14,400 nt of DNA from Chloroflexota bacterium (GTDB taxonomy: Bacteria; Chloroflexota; UBA6077; FW602-bin22; JACQUS01). The stretch lies in contig JACQUS010000589.1 in assembly GCA_016210125.1 (NCBI GenBank), forward strand, positions 1 to 14,400. The letters are read 5' to 3'. This document shows, in pieces, positions 7,738 to 14,286 of this stretch (position 1 is its first letter; each line of letters begins with the position of its first letter). The position numbers were made by a program, and so were the translations under genes. The notes beneath the pieces were generated by a model. It was not told the origin of the DNA. It made no database searches and was given only the letters and a program-made list of their open reading frames with translations.

Positions 7738-7987
7738 CGTGGCCTCCCGATCGTGCAGGCGCCCAGGGCCGCGTGGCAAGTGAGCGCACGCGGGCTTCCC
7801 ACCACAGGCCGGTGCCCCACAGTGCGATCCGCAGCCACAGGCCATCGGCCCGGCGTGCCAGCGTGTCCCGCACCGGGCCGATGCGTTGACTGAGCTGGGT
7901 GCTCAGCGAGCAGTGGCGCCAGTGGGGCCGGAGCCACGGCCAGCGGCGACCGCCGCGGCTGGGACGGGATGACGGCAGCAGGTGCAT
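7724..7987 (-). CDS. Small Trp/Arg-rich hypothetical protein
   Basis: The predicted protein has 87 residues, starting at the ATG at 7987 with a short GAGGA site eight bases upstream. It begins 17 bases after the stop of the 60-residue gene and overlaps the M48 gene by 14 bases, so it fits the operon tightly. Its third codon positions are strongly G/C, as in neighbouring genes. It is very basic and rich in tryptophan (eight Trp), with a possible amphipathic helix around 40-75 (IGPVRDTLARRADGLWLRIALWGTGLWW in pieces). No conserved motif is recognised. It may bind membranes or a protease. It could be an unreal open frame in GC-rich DNA, but spacing and codon use support it. Confidence 0.55.
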   Translation of the reverse strand: MHLLPSSRPSRGGRRWPWLRPHWRHCSLSTQLSQRIGPVRDTLARRADGLWLRIALWGTGLWWEARVRSLATRPWAPARSGGHDDIA

Positions 7988-8004
7988 CGCGGGTCCTCGC
8001 CGCG

Positions 8005-8187
8005 CTACCACTGCGCGACACGACGCGCACGGATGAACAGTGCGATGGCCGTCACCGCGAGCACGGCCAGCTTGGCGACGAGGCCGGCCCGCCCGCCAGC
8101 GTGGAGGCCGGCGCGACCCGCCTGGGCCACACGGGTGACGAAACGGGCTCTAACGGCCGGCTGAATGGTCGCGAGTAGGTGACGCAT
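8005..8187 (-). CDS. Small single-pass membrane peptide
   Basis: The predicted protein has 60 residues, with an excellent AAGGAGGA site seven bases before the ATG at 8187. An Arg-rich amphipathic N-terminal half precedes one hydrophobic segment (about 35-53, VAKLAVLAVTAIALFI), and the end is basic (RARRVAQW). Its function is unknown. Small membrane peptides often regulate membrane proteases or transporters, and an M48 protease gene lies two genes downstream. Its leader is nearly identical to that of the tubulin-like gene (see 8185-8219), which supports expression. Confidence 0.7.
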   Translation of the reverse strand: MRHLLATIQPAVRARFVTRVAQAGRAGLHAGGRAGLVAKLAVLAVTAIALFIRARRVAQW

Positions 8188-8219
8188 TGGGAATCCTCCT
8201 TTCCGTTGGTCTGATATGG
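8185..8219 (-). promoter_or_regulatory. Conserved translation leader, copy 2
   Basis: On the minus strand this leader ends in GGAAAGGAGGATTCCCAATG. The tubulin-like gene (11184-11219) has almost the same sequence, including the upstream CAGA block. The two 35-base stretches share the ribosome binding site, its flanks and the distance to the start codon. Confidence 0.55.
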
Positions 8220-8235
8220 AAGCGGGTGGTGCAGC

Positions 8236-8279
8236 GACCCGGCTGTCGCCCCCGCGTGGGCGTCGTGGCCAGCCGGGTC
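8236..8279 (-). terminator. Hairpin directly after the 529-residue gene
   Basis: GACCCGGCT (8236-8244) and AGCCGGGTC (8271-8279) form a perfect 9-bp stem. The 26-base loop contains a nested CGCCC/GGGCG stem. It begins eight bases after the stop codon of the upstream gene. No U-tract follows, so it may be an attenuator or an mRNA-stabilising hairpin rather than a full terminator. Confidence 0.5.
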
Positions 8280-8286
8280 TCTATGC

Positions 8287-9876
8287 TCAGTCCTGCACGG
8301 CAGCCGGTAGAGCGTGATGGCCGTCGGCCTGATCGGCCGACCACGCCGCGAACGCCCCCTGCGGCAAGAGCTCCTCCGCGCCACGTGGCGGCTCGCCTGG
8401 CGTCGCCGTCGCGCCAGAGGCGGCCACAGGGCTGGCGGCCGCAGCGCTGGCGGCCGCAGCGGCACCGCTCGTGAGATCGCCGCGTGCTGGCCCCGCGGGG
8501 TCGACACCGCCGCCGGAGCCCGAGGCCGACGCGCCCGGCAGCGGGGGCTCGCCAGGGCGCCCAAAGAGGCGGAATGCCTTCTCCTGCTCGGCGATCGCGA
8601 GCCGCGCCCGGGCGCTGCCGAAGGCCTCGATCTGGTCGAGGCCAAGGTTGCCGCGGATCTGCAGCAGCCCGAGGTGGTCCGGTCGCTCATCGCTGAAGCG
8701 CGCCACGTCCATCTCCCCGCCATCGAGGGCCAGCGGCGGCATGGCGCCCGGAGCCACGATCTGGAACAGCGCCAGCGTCCCCTCTGTCGTCGTCGGCTGG
8801 AAGGGGGCACGATGGAAGGCCGGGCCGGCGAGGTAAGCGACGGCCCGGCGGAAGGCCGCGCGCGGATCGTCGCCGCGGAGAGCGCCCAGCCGGCCGACCA
8901 CCTGGCTGATGTCGTCACTGACCACCGCGTCCTGCTCGGTCTGCTGCCGTACGGCAGCCACGACCTGCGCGGCAGTGACTGGTGATGTCTCCTCGTCCGG
9001 GCTCTCTGCGGTCAGCGCGGCGACCACCCCCTCCAGGCCGATCTGGCGCGCCACGTCACGATCCTGGGCCGCCAGCACGGCAACGAGGTGGCGGTGCGTC
9101 TGGGGCGGGAGGTCCTCGTGGAGCATCGCCAGGCGCTCCACAGCCTCATCCGCTTGCTGGTGGGCAAGCGCGCTAGCAGCACCGGCTAGCGCTTTGATCG
9201 TCGCGCGCCGGCGGGCGAGCTGGTCAACGAATTGGGTGAGCTTGGCCCGAAGCTCGTCGGCGGCTGCAAGGGCGCGGGCCAGGCTCTGCAGCTTCGCCCG
9301 CTCGTAGGCGGCCTTCACCTGGGCCGCCGTCCGGAGGATCTCGGTGAAGGGATCAGCCGCCGGCTCGGTCGTGCTGCTCCCCGCTCGACGCATGATGAGG
9401 TCGATGATCGAGTGCATGACACGCGGCGGCGCGTCCGGGGTGCCGACCATGGGCAGCGGCGGAAGCCGCTTGCGCAGCGTCTCGATCTGCGTGCCCAGCC
9501 CATCGAGCTGCTGGCGGAGGATCTCCGCGACCCCCTGGCCATAGGGATGGTCGACGAGACCCTGGGCGAGCAGCCGCTGCGCTTGGCGCTCGAGGCGCCG
9601 CTGATTGTCGGCGACGATGGAGTCGTAGCCCAGGTCGTTGGGAAGGTCGGACCAGAGCTGATTCAGCTTGGGCTCGGGCGGCGTCCAGACGCGGCCGTCG
9701 GGACCGCTCAGGAGATTCCTCACGAGGTCGTCCACCACCGGAGGCACACCGGCGGCCACGAGCACATCGCGGGCGTCGGCAGCCAGACGCTGGGCGTCGA
9801 AGCGCACCTGGGGCTGCGCAGTCCGGGGCGGAAGATCCGCGGACGATCGAACCGGTTGACGGTGAAGAACGACCAT
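8287..9876 (-). CDS. Helical protein of unknown function, likely partner of the tubulin-like protein
   Basis: The protein has 529 residues. The ATG at 9876 has GGAGGA seven bases upstream; the open frame continues to 10092 but overlaps the preceding gene there. No signal peptide or membrane segment is visible, so it is probably cytoplasmic. Residues 25-290 are predicted to be mainly helical, with possible coiled coil at 175-250. A more globular part covers about 320-440 (DDPRAAFRRAVAYLAGPAFHRAPF and FQIVAPGAMPPLAL, in part). A low-complexity Ala/Ser/Gly/Pro linker (447-500) leads to a short acidic-aromatic tail. I do not recognise the family. Large tubulin-like proteins of other bacteria can have extra C-terminal helical regions, so this may be the split-off second half of such a protein. 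That is inference from gene order. Confidence 0.85.
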   Translation of the reverse strand: MVVLHRQPVRSSADLPPRTAQPQVRFDAQRLAADARDVLVAAGVPPVVDDLVRNLLSGPDGRVWTPPEPKLNQLWSDLPNDLGYDSIVADNQRRLERQAQRLLAQGLVDHPYGQGVAEILRQQLDGLGTQIETLRKRLPPLPMVGTPDAPPRVMHSIIDLIMRRAGSSTTEPAADPFTEILRTAAQVKAAYERAKLQSLARALAAADELRAKLTQFVDQLARRRATIKALAGAASALAHQQADEAVERLAMLHEDLPPQTHRHLVAVLAAQDRDVARQIGLEGVVAALTAESPDEETSPVTAAQVVAAVRQQTEQDAVVSDDISQVVGRLGALRGDDPRAAFRRAVAYLAGPAFHRAPFQPTTTEGTLALFQIVAPGAMPPLALDGGEMDVARFSDERPDHLGLLQIRGNLGLDQIEAFGSARARLAIAEQEKAFRLFGRPGEPPLPGASASGSGGGVDPAGPARGDLTSGAAAAASAAAASPVAASGATATPGEPPRGAEELLPQGAFAAWSADQADGHHALPAAVQD

Positions 9877-9931
9877 GATGCTTCCTCCTCGATGTCGTGG
9901 GTTCGGGGCGTGCCCCATAGCAACAGACGGC

Positions 9932-9967
9932 GCTGGCCGGGCGGCGGGGGCAAGCTGCCCGGCCAGC
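9932..9967 (-). terminator. Strong GC hairpin directly after the tubulin-like gene
   Basis: GCTGGCCGGGC (9932-9942) and GCCCGGCCAGC (9957-9967) form a perfect 11-bp stem with a 14-base loop, starting four bases past the stop codon at 9972. A second small dyad, GGGGC/GCCCC (9905-9916), precedes the next gene. The trailing sequence is not a clear U-tract. It may partly terminate or stabilise the transcript. Confidence 0.55.
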
Positions 9968-9971
9968 ACAC

Positions 9972-11186
9972 CTAGTCCGGCGTGGCTGCAGCGGCCTCGA
10001 GCGCCTGGGCAGCGCGCGTCATGGCGACGGCCGGACGCAGCCCACTGACGCAGGCATCGGCCAGCGCAGCGACCATCGTGCCCCAGGGGCACGGGCGATG
10101 GCCGCTGTTGCCGGCATTGGCCTCATACTGATCCAGGGCGTCACTGGCCATCGCGAGGTAGAGGGCCTTGGCCACCCCGGCATAGAAGCGGGTGCGGACC
10201 TCCTCCGGCACCACCTTGGGCGCGTTCATCTCGCCGTCGACCGCGTCCAGCGCCTCGAGTGCAGCCGGGTCATCGAAGCTGAAGATGCGCCAGTACGGCG
10301 GGACGGCCGCGGAGAGGGTCGTGCCGTCGATGCAGGGCCAGTCGATCCCGCGTGTGCTGGCTGCCTCGAGGTCGAGCATCGTCGCAGCCCAGTTCTCCTC
10401 AATGCGGTCGTGCAACCCCGCATAGACGCGGGGACCAGTGACCACGCCGTAGAGCACCGGCTCCGGCAGACCCAGGGCCTGTGCCTCACGGCGGACGAGA
10501 TACGGTACCCACGGGCCACCAGCCGCGCCACAACTGCCTGTCCCACCGAAGAAGATCCAGATGCGGGGACGCAGGCCCTGCTCGGCGGCGTTCCCCTCGG
10601 CGGCCTCCTCGTCCCGCTGCGTCCAGAAGTTCGCTTCGTGCTGCCCGCGGACGTCTGTGGAGGAGCGCAAGTGCCGCAAAAAGCGGCGGATGCGGCGCCC
10701 GAGTTCGACGACGGACAGGTCGTAGTCGAGCATGCTGACGGGCCGGTACGCGTGCCCGCCCAGGCCGGCCAAGGCGTACTGTTCGTAGACGGAGATGTGG
10801 CGCAGCAGGCCGAACGTGCCCTCGTAGCGCTCGTGGAGGATGGGATACCGGCGCAGCTCGTCGCGCCGGTGGCGGTAGCCAAGCGCGACGAATTCAAGAG
10901 GATGAATCCCGATCAGGCGGCGATCGGGGAGCAGGACGGACGGCGGGCGCTGGTGGTGATTGTCGATAGCCAAGACGGGCAGGCGGCAGCCGTCGAGGGC
11001 GAACCATGCCTGGAGGTAGACGGCGATCTTGCCGCCGGAGCCGCCGAGGGTGATGACGCCATCGCGTCGAGCCAGGATCTCGTCGGCCAGGACCTGCTCG
11101 ACGACGGTGGTCTCGGGCGGCTGCTCGGGCCGGTCACTGGCCAAGCGGATTTGGCCCCCGAGGCGATCGAAGGCGTTCGTGGGCAT
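9972..11186 (-). CDS. Divergent FtsZ/tubulin-superfamily protein
   Basis: The protein has 404 residues, with the start at 11186 supported by AAGGAG eight bases upstream. Several tubulin/FtsZ landmarks appear in the right order. A Gly-rich first loop GGSGG (48-52) follows a beta strand (GVITL). Strand and turn VLAIDNHHQ (71-79) matches the FtsZ AINTD-type segment. The signature loop is FGGTGSCGAAGGP (213-225), like FtsZ GGGTGTGAAP and tubulin GGTGSG. GVVTGPRVYAGL (247-258) matches the FtsZ VVT-P-F-EG strand, and RIEENWAATMLDLEAAS follows as the next helix. The family binds GTP at these loops and usually polymerises. I could not find the T7 catalytic loop (the NxD-type motif), so hydrolysis or assembly may differ. 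Such outlier families (for example the Tubulin_2 type) have been linked to membrane remodelling. It lies second in the operon, after a membrane-anchored protein and before a helical protein. Confidence 0.8.
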   Translation of the reverse strand: MPTNAFDRLGGQIRLASDRPEQPPETTVVEQVLADEILARRDGVITLGGSGGKIAVYLQAWFALDGCRLPVLAIDNHHQRPPSVLLPDRRLIGIHPLEFVALGYRHRRDELRRYPILHERYEGTFGLLRHISVYEQYALAGLGGHAYRPVSMLDYDLSVVELGRRIRRFLRHLRSSTDVRGQHEANFWTQRDEEAAEGNAAEQGLRPRIWIFFGGTGSCGAAGGPWVPYLVRREAQALGLPEPVLYGVVTGPRVYAGLHDRIEENWAATMLDLEAASTRGIDWPCIDGTTLSAAVPPYWRIFSFDDPAALEALDAVDGEMNAPKVVPEEVRTRFYAGVAKALYLAMASDALDQYEANAGNSGHRPCPWGTMVAALADACVSGLRPAVAMTRAAQALEAAAATPD

Positions 11187-11219
11187 TGGGAGCTCTCCTT
11201 TCCACGATCTGAAATGTGG
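11184..11219 (-). promoter_or_regulatory. Conserved translation leader, copy 1
   Basis: On the minus strand the leader ends in GGAAAGGAGAGCTCCCAATG, nearly the same as the leader at 8185-8219. The upstream block CAGATC also matches CAGACC there. A small dyad, GCAGGG/CCCTGC (11231-11245), lies just upstream. Confidence 0.55.
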
Positions 11220-11289
11220 CCCCATCCTCAGCAGGGGAGCCCTGCATTCCTCAAGACGGCAAGGCGCGAGCTGGCGGGGGTACGCGGGC

Positions 11290-12057
11290 CTAGCGGAGAC
11301 CTCCCGCCCGCGCCACTGCTCCGGCGACGACGGCCCGCAAGATGCGCCGCAGCAGCATGGCAGTAGCGGCGAAGAGGGCGAGGCCACCGGCGAGCCAGAG
11401 TAGCCAGTCGGAGGGCCCGGGCTGCACGGCAGATGGCAGCGAGGCGTGCGCTGGTCCTGCCTCCTGCGTAGGGCCCGACCCTCCGGCACGCGGTTCAGCG
11501 CTCTCGGGCAGACGCGGTGCGCGGCCGACGAGAAAGTACGGCGTCGACGAACAAGTCGGCTTTACGAGGTCGTATAGCTCGAGTCGGAGCGCAATCTCAC
11601 CGGGTGCGAGGAGAGCGGTAAGGTCGACGGGCTCAAGCGGCAGCACCTCTCCATCGTCGGCGCGGCGGAAGCTCAGCACGACGCGGCGGACCCGGCCGTC
11701 GGCCGCCGTGATGAGCAGCACGGCCTGGTCGTCGGTGCGTGGCTGACCCGTCCCGTTGGAGTTAGCTGCGAGCATGTACCGTATGCCCGGTGGCGCTGGG
11801 TCTGGGAGAACGACAGTCTGCGTTTGGGCGAAGAACAATCCCCTCGGGCCGTCGGCCAAAGGGCACGGTGGCATCGCAGGCGCGAGCGGCTCGACCAAAA
11901 CCACCTCCAAGCCGTCGTCCGCCCGGGCGACGAGTGCCGAGCCGGCCAGGGCCACGGCGAGGACCAGGCCGATCCACAGCGCCAGACGGAACATGCGCCC
12001 AACGACCCAGCGCACGAGGAGCAGCGACAGAATGAGCGTCACGCCCTTGGGAAGCAT
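11290..12057 (-). CDS. Secreted or membrane-anchored protein, first gene of the cluster
   Basis: The protein has 255 residues. The ATG at 12057 has GGAGGG six bases upstream; an earlier frame start at 12192 has none. A basic, hydrophobic N-terminus (4-45) resembles a signal peptide or signal anchor and ends in ARADD, with a possible cleavage site near 46. A beta-rich extracytoplasmic domain follows (about 50-180). It has two Cys, C65 and C169, that could form a disulfide. A Pro/Gly/Ser-rich linker (180-215) leads to a C-terminal membrane segment (217-237) and a basic tail. The topology suggests an envelope sensor or scaffold exposed outside the membrane. No family is recognised. As the first gene of a nine-gene run with its own candidate promoter, it could report an envelope signal to the cytoplasmic tubulin-like protein; that is inference. 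Confidence 0.82.
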   Translation of the reverse strand: MLPKGVTLILSLLLVRWVVGRMFRLALWIGLVLAVALAGSALVARADDGLEVVLVEPLAPAMPPCPLADGPRGLFFAQTQTVVLPDPAPPGIRYMLAANSNGTGQPRTDDQAVLLITAADGRVRRVVLSFRRADDGEVLPLEPVDLTALLAPGEIALRLELYDLVKPTCSSTPYFLVGRAPRLPESAEPRAGGSGPTQEAGPAHASLPSAVQPGPSDWLLWLAGGLALFAATAMLLRRILRAVVAGAVARAGGLR

Positions 12058-12093
12058 GAAAGCCCTCCACGTGCATTCGTCACGGGATTCGTC

Positions 12094-12122
12094 TCTATAG
12101 GAGACGGCGCGGGAGAGAGCAA
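12094..12122 (-). promoter_or_regulatory. Candidate promoter of the cluster
   Basis: On the minus strand TTGCTC (12122-12117) is followed after 17 bases by TATAGA (12099-12094), a reasonable sigma-70-type pair. Transcription would start about 30 bases before the ATG at 12057. The -10 region lies inside a dyad, CGTCTC/GAGACG (12090-12106), which could be an operator, and it overlaps the 13-bp element shared with 2990-3002. Confidence 0.4.
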
Positions 12123-12269
12123 AGGGGGCACGAGCAGCGAGAGGTTTGGATATGATCGAAGTGCTGTCCTCTGGCCGGGCCAAGTGCCGCAAACCGGGAA
12201 CGACGGGTGGCTACCGAGCACATGTCGTTGAGCCAGTTGACGAGGCGGTCGACGTTGATGACGACGGCT

Positions 12270-12423
12270 GGCGCAAGCCCGGCGGGACCGTGGGCGCGGC
12301 GAGGGTCTCCAGCACGCGCCCGCCATCGGCGCCCACCAGTTCCACGTGGGCCTGCTGCGTCTCCCGGCCCTTTGGCGGGCGGTACTCCTCGATCCGCCGC
12401 CCGTAGCGCTCGTACCACTCTGA
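12270..12423 (-). pseudogene. Transposase-like N-terminal scrap
   Basis: Reading leftwards from 12423, the minus frame gives SEWYERYGRRIEEYRPPKG followed by a QVGADG-like stretch (VELVGADGGRVLE) and a Pro-rich end. This resembles the helical N-terminal segment of some IS transposases (WYxRYGxRxEEYRxPKG ... VGxDG). The frame has no start at this point and degenerates beyond about 12270. The fragment is joined abruptly to the IS256 relic at about 12424. The rest of 12123-12269 shows no gene. Confidence 0.35.
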
Positions 12424-12475
12424 CTGTGCTACAAGCCCGCAGCCGGTCCCGGGCGGGCGACCGCCAGCACCGCTC

Positions 12476-13132
12476 TGCGACGGCCTGTACGAGCCGCTGC
12501 GGCGGACGGGGAGAACGAAGGAGGCGCTGCCGTGCCTGTGGGCGGTCTGCGCCGACGGGCGCACGGTGTTGCTGGACGTGGTGGTCGGCAACCGCGAGTC
12601 GCTAGAGGCGTGGCTGGACTGCGTGCGGGGGCTGGTGGCGCGGGGCTGCGGCCGCCCGTGCTGACGACGAGCGATGGCGCGCCCGAGCTGGTGGCGGCGC
12701 TGGAGCAGGTGTTGCCCAAGGCACTGCGCCAGCGCTGTCTGGCCCACAAGACCTCGAATGTGTTGGCCAAGGCGAGCGCGTACAATCACGCCCAGGTGGA
12801 GGCCGACTCCTGAGCGCCTATTACGTCAGCAACCAGGAGGTCGCACGGCTCGTCGCCAAGCAGGTGCTCGAGCGCTGGCAGAGAATCTATTCGTCGGCCA
12901 TGCGGAGCTTCCTGGACGACATCGCGGCTTGCATCGCGTATCTAGGCTGCCCGGCGGACCATCACAAGTACCTTCGGACCACCAATCTGGCCGATCGAAG
13001 CTTCGAGGAGGAGCGACGGCGGGCCAGGGTGGTGCGCGCTTTCGAAGCGAGAAAGAGGGCCTGAAGCTGGTCTTCGGCGAGCTCTGGCGGGCCTGCGAGC
13101 GCTGGCGACAGTGGCATGACCCGGACCCTTAA
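12476..13132 (+). pseudogene. IS256-family (mutator-type) transposase relic with several frameshifts
   Basis: The piece covers the C-terminal two thirds of an IS256-type transposase, in four successive frame segments. It starts at the first catalytic Asp (CDGLYEPLRRTG, near 12479). A one-base loss at about 12645 shifts into GLRPPVLTTSDGAPEL, which carries the second Asp, and then CLAHKTSNVLAK. A shift near 12810 leads to AYYVSNQEVARLVAKQVLERW, then SAMRSFLDD. RTTNLADRSFEEERRR carries the third catalytic residue. A last shift near 13050 gives GLKLVFGELWRACERW and the stop at 13132. The order and spacing match the family throughout, so decay came mainly from small indels. The first third of the protein and the left end are gone. 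Confidence 0.85.
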
Positions 13133-13241
13133 CAGACCAACGGGGTCTTGACTCTCTTGAGCGAGGAGACGGCCGCATGAGTGCGGTACGCGGCCGAGCG
13201 AAGTAACATTGAGTTCGCACGGCCCACTGCAGCACTACACG

Positions 13242-13355
13242 CTATGTCAGCAACCTGTCGCACCTCGGGCGGGGAGAGCGCAGCCACAGGACGAGCATGA
13301 GGGCTGCGAGGAGGAGCACGCCTCCGCCTACAGCGAAAACGTTGAGGACATTCAC
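13242..13355 (-). other. Possible small membrane peptide or gene fragment
   Basis: On the minus strand a GTG at 13355 opens 37 codons: VNVLNVFAVGGG, a hydrophobic helix rich in Leu/Ala/Met, then a basic end (RSPRPRCDRLL) and a stop at 13242. The frame stays open upstream to the stop codon of the transposase relic at 13410, and that stretch also reads like coding sequence (WKEFPQDLTRAQR). There is no ribosome binding site before the GTG. It may be the C-terminal remnant of a membrane protein. The remaining part of 13133-13409 shows only a GC dyad, CGGCCGC/GCGGCCG (13170-13196). Confidence 0.3.
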
Positions 13356-13409
13356 GCGCTGAGCTCTCGTCAAATCTTGTGGAAATTCCTTCCAGGTAGC
13401 GCGCCCGGT

Positions 13410-14087
13410 TTAGGCGGCTACCGGCTCATCCGCCTCCTCTGGCTGCAGAATGCCATCCGCGAACCGCCGGCCGGCCAGCACCAAGGTCATCACCGTGCGC
13501 CCGCCGTTGAGCGCTCGCCAGTTCTGCCCCAGCCGCTCGACCAGCTTGAACACCAGGTACACGGCGTTCTCCCGACGGTGCACGCGCTTGGCCACATCCG
13601 TCCGCAGCCACACCCCGGCAAACACCGACTCGATCGCGTTCGAGGTCCAGAGATGCAGCCAGTGCTTGAGCGGGAAGTCGTAGAACGTCACGAAGTCCTC
13701 TCAGTCGCGCAGCAGCGTCTCGGCCGCCGCCTCCTGCCCCACCGCGGGCGTAGCGCTCCCGCTGCAAGAAGGTCTCGACCTCTTCCTCAAACGCCCGGCG
13801 GCGCATCTCCTGTGCCCCCCAGTCGAAGACTCGACTCTGGCGAGGGGATGTGTTCAGCTCCAGCCTGCCCACGCGGGTGTCCCAGGGCCTGGCCCGGTAG
13901 CCGTTGCGGTGCGTGGTGCGCTCCGGCTCCGGAGTGCGCTCCTTGCGCTCAGCGCCGATCCGCTCGGTGACCTCCAGCTCCATCAGGACCAGGCGAGCAC
14001 CCGTGCGCCTTCGCGCAGGACATCGCGGTCCTTGTCCTCCCCCGTCCCGCGCAGCAGGTCAATCAGCGTCATGCTCGAATCGACCAT
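13410..14087 (-). pseudogene. Mosaic IS256-family transposase relic
   Basis: The relic begins at the ATG at 14087 (GGAGGG upstream) with the IS256 N-terminus: LIDLLRGTGEDKDRDVLREG, then a one-base frameshift at about 13990, then LEVTERIGAERKE, ERTTHRNGYRARPWDTRVG. At about 13855 the match stops. A segment follows that reads EMRRRAFEEEVETFLQRERY, similar to the N-terminus of another IS256-type protein. The C-terminal part then resumes with TFYDFPLKHWLHLWTSN and IESVFA, which carries the catalytic Glu. An in-frame TGA sits just upstream of it, where a Trp codon is expected (RD-stop-EDFVTF). The central domain with both catalytic Asp residues is missing. The piece is therefore a deletion or recombination product of two related elements. 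Confidence 0.75.
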
Positions 14088-14286
14088 CGTCGTTGGTCCC
14101 TCCTTGGCGAATGGGCTGGCTGAGCCATTCGCTAGGCACCACGCGATGGCCGCTCGTGTCAACAGCCCGCCGAATGTGCACCACGCCCCGGGGACACGAA
14201 CGTGGGGTCGTGGACGCTGTGCCAAGGGAGCATGGGGCCGATGAGCACGGTATCGCGCGCCATCTCGTGCTCTCGGTCGCCATCGG

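Noticed and set aside
9877..10092. N-terminal extension of the 529-residue protein up to 10092
   Set aside because: The extension overlaps the tubulin-like gene and reads as low-quality sequence; GGAGGA before 9876 marks a better start.
10098..11366. 422-codon open frame on the + strand
   Set aside because: It is antisense to the tubulin-like gene, which has a good ribosome binding site and recognisable motifs.
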